The position numbers were made by a program, and so were the translations under genes. Positions 60,801 through 64,000 of a stretch of DNA of 64,000 nt are shown here, piece after piece; the first letter of the stretch is position 1, and the number at the start of each line of letters is the position of its first letter. This DNA comes from Brienomyrus brachyistius. Lineage: Eukaryota; Chordata; Actinopteri; Osteoglossiformes; Mormyridae. Location of the stretch: positions 20,384,461 through 20,448,460 of the forward strand of contig NC_064548.1 in the NCBI RefSeq assembly GCF_023856365.1, given 5' to 3'. A model generated the notes under the pieces. That model saw only the letters and a list, made by a program, of their open reading frames with translations. It did no database searches and was not told the DNA's origin.

Positions 60801-61754
60801 CGCCAAACGCTGTTTTATTCTTTCTTGTAATCAGTCCTAGTCTCTCCCTCAAGTGTTTTTCTGTGGGGATGTGCTGGAATTTTAAGCACCTGACAAAAGG
60901 GACAAAGACAAAGGAATTTCAGCTAAAGGACAGCCTGACCCTCTATATCAAACTGAGCAGCTTCAGTTGAAATATCTCTCCAAAGAGAAGCCGGAGACCA
61001 GCAATCTGTCATTGTGCCGGTTAATCCCGCAGACTTACCTTTTAAAAAAAGAATCAAAATAAATACTACTAATTCCCACAGCTGTGTGAGATCCAGTGGT
61101 AATACATGTTGGACCTTTGACTGGGAAAAAAAAATCTGTCTATCCTGCTGACACATAATTTACATAAAGAAATTATCAAAGATATGTTACTGAACTTTTC
61201 ATATAATGTATCTCTTATTTTCCCCATATATTCAGAAGCACTTATGAAGATGCGCTTTTCATGTTTGGCACCTGGTAAAAATCTTTACAATGCAATATTG
61301 GTACTTTTTACGTGCTCCAATGAAATGGAAAAGTAATTTAAAACCGTATTTTTAAATAGAATAAAATACACATATATTATGTCTGTATTGTAAAACCAGG
61401 ATGGTTCTGTGTGAAACGGCTGTAGATTTTATTATTTTTTTCCTACCTTGCCCACAATGTGACCTAAAACGTTTTCCTGACACTAGAGGGCTGACATTTC
61501 CCAGAATCCCCTTCCTTTTCAAAATGATTTACTTATCTATGTGGTGTGTGAAATGGCCATAATTTTGATGATTTATGTATTTAAATTTTGAAGGCACGGC
61601 ATAGGCAATTCAATAAGAACCTACATGAGATAATGTGATTCGTACTGAAGGATAATCCATTCTGTATATTCCATGTAGAGTTTGTGTAGATCAGGAAGAT
61701 CTGGACTTGGGTGTTAACCTCTGGATCATCTGCGATCTTAGTGAGTGAAGATAT

Positions 61755-61900
61755 GTGACCCTCCAGCACGAAACCGTACGGAAGTCGCATAGCCGTATTT
61801 TTAGATATTTTTTGAGGATTTTTTGTGCTCTTTTATTTAATACCATAATCCTAATTTCTAATTTTTGACCCAAGTGTACAGTTTTGTGCTGGTGGGTCAC
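61755..61900. mobile_element. 146-bp palindromic MITE
   Basis: Ends GTGACCCTCCAGCACGAAAC and GTTTTGTGCTGGTGGGTCAC are inverted repeats, and both flanks read atat. The GTGACCC ends are shared with the larger element at 27985-28520, suggesting a related group. Confidence 0.85.
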
Positions 61901-62699
61901 ATATGAGAGGAATGGAGGTTTATGGGGAATGCGAATCTCGTGGAGAGCTGGGCGCTCGTTTTAACATTAACCATATCTGTGTTACTTCTCAGTGATGGTT
62001 TGCAGCCAACATGGTAAAGCAAGGAAATTGGAAGTTTATCATAAAATAATCCTGGCCTTTATTTGCAATGAGCACAGAAGTGTATCTCAAATCCTTGTCC
62101 AGAGAGTTCAGATGTCATCATATCACAGAGGGAGAGCATCCGTGAGGCTAGCAAGCACATTTTATTAAATACAAAACTATGTAGGCCATCACGAATAAAT
62201 CGTGTACACAGGGACAGCATAAATAACATCTTAGCGGGCAGACCAAACTGTGGCTGTTGGATTGTTGAATAAAACGGTCCTTAATATTCTTTGGTAGATT
62301 AATCAAATCCGTTAATTAGTTATTTCATAATGCACTAAGGTACAACTGCGTTAAAATAGACAATGGAGTTAAAACCCAGCAATACAGTTTAATGTCAGAG
62401 TGAGACCATTCTGACTCAGTGCTGGTTTGGCTCAGAGGTGTTTATCACACTGTATATATTTAGATGCTAACACCCTGCAAATGGAGGAGTGAGAACATGA
62501 GGACAATATCATCAGCATCTCGAATCATGTTATTCATAGAATCGCCAATGTGGTGCTGGGAGCCTGGAACCCATAGCAGGTTAGTATGGGGCACAAGGCT
62601 CAGGGATGCCAGTGCGTCAGAGGGCATAGTCAGACCTTATACTTCAAAGTATTTATTTTCTATTTCTTCTATTATATTCTACCTCAGCGTTTTGTGTTG

Positions 62700-63072
62700 A
62701 TGCCAAAGTAAGAATTTCATTGCACAGAGAAATGCATTTTTCTACTGTACATATGACAATAATCTTCTGTATAGCAATATAGAATATCTGTATATTACTA
62801 ATGCTAATGTATCCCCATCAATTACACTGCCCTTATCTGCTCACTTAACTTATTTGTACATAATCTGTACATAACTATTCCCACCTGTGTACATACTCTC
62901 CTAACTGTACGAATTACACACACTGCATATATTGCACTCGCTACTCACTGCACTTCTGATTAGATGCTAAACTGTATTTAGTTGCCCTGTATTTATACAT
63001 GTGTAATGACAATAAAGTTGAATCTAATCTAACCTACTGTAATCTAATCTAATCTAATCTAATCTAATCTAA
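62700..63072 (+). mobile_element. LINE-like 3' end with (AATCT)n tail
   Basis: The stretch ends GTGTAATGACAATAAAGTTG followed by AATCT repeats (63021-63072), the typical 3' terminus of fish non-LTR retroelements with short-repeat tails. No reverse transcriptase is present, so it is a 5'-truncated copy. Confidence 0.6.
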
Positions 63073-64000
63073 TAAATGCTTTTCCAATAAATGTGATGCC
63101 AGTCCGGAGTCACCCACTGTCCAAGACTAAGGGGCAAAATTGGGGGACCTGAAGGAAACCCATGCAAACTCTGTACATTCATAGGCTGTGGCAGAAGCCA
63201 AGCCCCTTGCCCCAGCTGTGTGAGGTCGCGGCCCTACCTGGCAGGCTGTGCAAGCCGTATTTCCTGTTAAGCAAAAATATTTAACGATGGCTAATCCACC
63301 AGCCAACGGGCCTGTTCTCTGCAGTGTAGGTGGTCATAAATCTTTTCGCTCCCCTTGAAGGCCCATTAATCAGACCACCCTTATGCAGGAAAATAGTGCA
63401 GTGACACATTTAGAGCCCTTCATATTAATACATATGACAGAGATAAAATAATGAAAGGAAAGGTCTATTGTCCGTCTGTCTAATGTTATAAGTGATCTCC
63501 TGTATGTGGGGAATGAAGGCCCGCTGATCTCTCCCTTATTTATACCCTGCCAACAGCAGCTACTGTTCAAAGCTCAATTGATTCGGCACAAAGAAAATTT
63601 CAGTGTATTTTTTCCCATAGTCCCCATGAGTGTGTGCGAAAGGCTGGGGGTGGGAGGGACCATGGACAATTCCAATAAGGACACTTTCATCTGCAAATTT
63701 ATGGGGATGCGGCTTTTTGATGCCAAATGCGATGAGGCCGGTTTTCAGATTGTGGCAGCCAGATGCGGTGAATCCATCACCCTTGCGTGTCACGCTGACT
63801 TATGGGACTCGTGTTTCTCATCTGAATCGGAATCCTGTGGCGTAATGAATCCTTTCGCCGCGTATCCGGGAGCGAGGCCGTCTTTCCGCACACCCTGATG
63901 CAGCTGGCTGTGTCGAGATGAGCAGGGTGATTGGGTGGGTGGTACGAGAGCGGGCAGGTTTCAGTTTTATGGGATATCGTGGACAACGCGTGACTCACAG

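Larger units (their letters stand above)
53615..64000. other. GPR39 intron 1 (partial)
   Basis: No GPR39 first exon is present. The region holds a 34-bp minisatellite (54280-54547), a Tc1-like MITE (55441-55944), an AT microsatellite (57794-57827), a CpG-rich block (60290-60600), a 146-bp palindromic MITE (61755-61900) and a LINE-like 3' end with an AATCT tail (62700-63072). An open frame of 130 codons at 63506-63898 on the plus strand is not recognised and is probably chance. Confidence 0.6.

Noticed and set aside
63506..63898. 130-codon plus-strand open frame near the right edge, considered as a gene or GPR39 exon
   Set aside because: Wrong strand for GPR39, not recognised, and within the length expected by chance in a GC-richer stretch.
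1..64000. CRISPR arrays, operons, phage or other prokaryote-type systems
   Set aside because: The tandem repeats lack unique spacers of constant length, genes are spliced, and composition is vertebrate; nothing here supports such a system.

Overview
This is a stretch of a ray-finned fish (teleost-like) nuclear genome. The evidence is spliced vertebrate genes with GT-AG introns, dense microsatellites, many short inverted-repeat transposon relics, tRNA-derived SINEs, and no prokaryotic gene organisation. Three protein-coding genes are present, in an order and relative orientation that I recall from mammals (human 2q21): NCKAP5 (+) - LYPD1 (+) - GPR39 (-). Nearly all other short ORFs are chance frames in introns or antisense shadows of real exons.

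Region 1 (1-35.6 kb) is the 3' part of NCKAP5. I place ten coding exons: 4299-4403, 6944-7120, 7676-11229 (a giant 3.55-kb exon), 12045-12159, 14896-14965, 20753-21040, 22919-23028, 24228-24348, 24823-25001 and 33848-34108. All have canonical splice sites. Every junction is phase-compatible, and the joined coding length is exactly 4,980 nt (1,659 codons plus stop). The first exons (N-terminal coiled coil) lie upstream of the window. A probable 3' UTR follows the stop at 34106-34108.

Region 2 (39.2-52.4 kb) is the complete three-exon LYPD1 gene. It has a CpG-rich promoter, a signal peptide exon, two exons encoding a Ly6/uPAR domain, and a GPI-type hydrophobic tail, 138 aa in total. Region 3 (52.4-64 kb) holds the last exon of GPR39 on the minus strand (TM6-TM7 and C-tail). 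Its first exon is beyond the right edge. LYPD1 and GPR39 converge tail to tail, with candidate poly(A) signals on opposite strands within 22 bp.

The genes are neighbours by ancient synteny rather than one pathway. NCKAP5 is a microtubule/NCK-adaptor type cytoplasmic protein. LYPD1 (Lynx2) is a GPI-anchored modulator of nicotinic receptors. GPR39 is a zinc-responsive GPCR of the ghrelin-receptor group. The most unusual local structures are a tandem triplication of the acceptor and 5' end of the last NCKAP5 coding exon, a CpG-rich block with an in-frame ATG just upstream of a late NCKAP5 exon, a 73/73/48-bp higher-order minisatellite, and several MITE families recurring within the window. I see no evidence for an undescribed biological system comparable to a defence island or biosynthetic cluster; this looks like an ordinary vertebrate locus with some interesting structural details.
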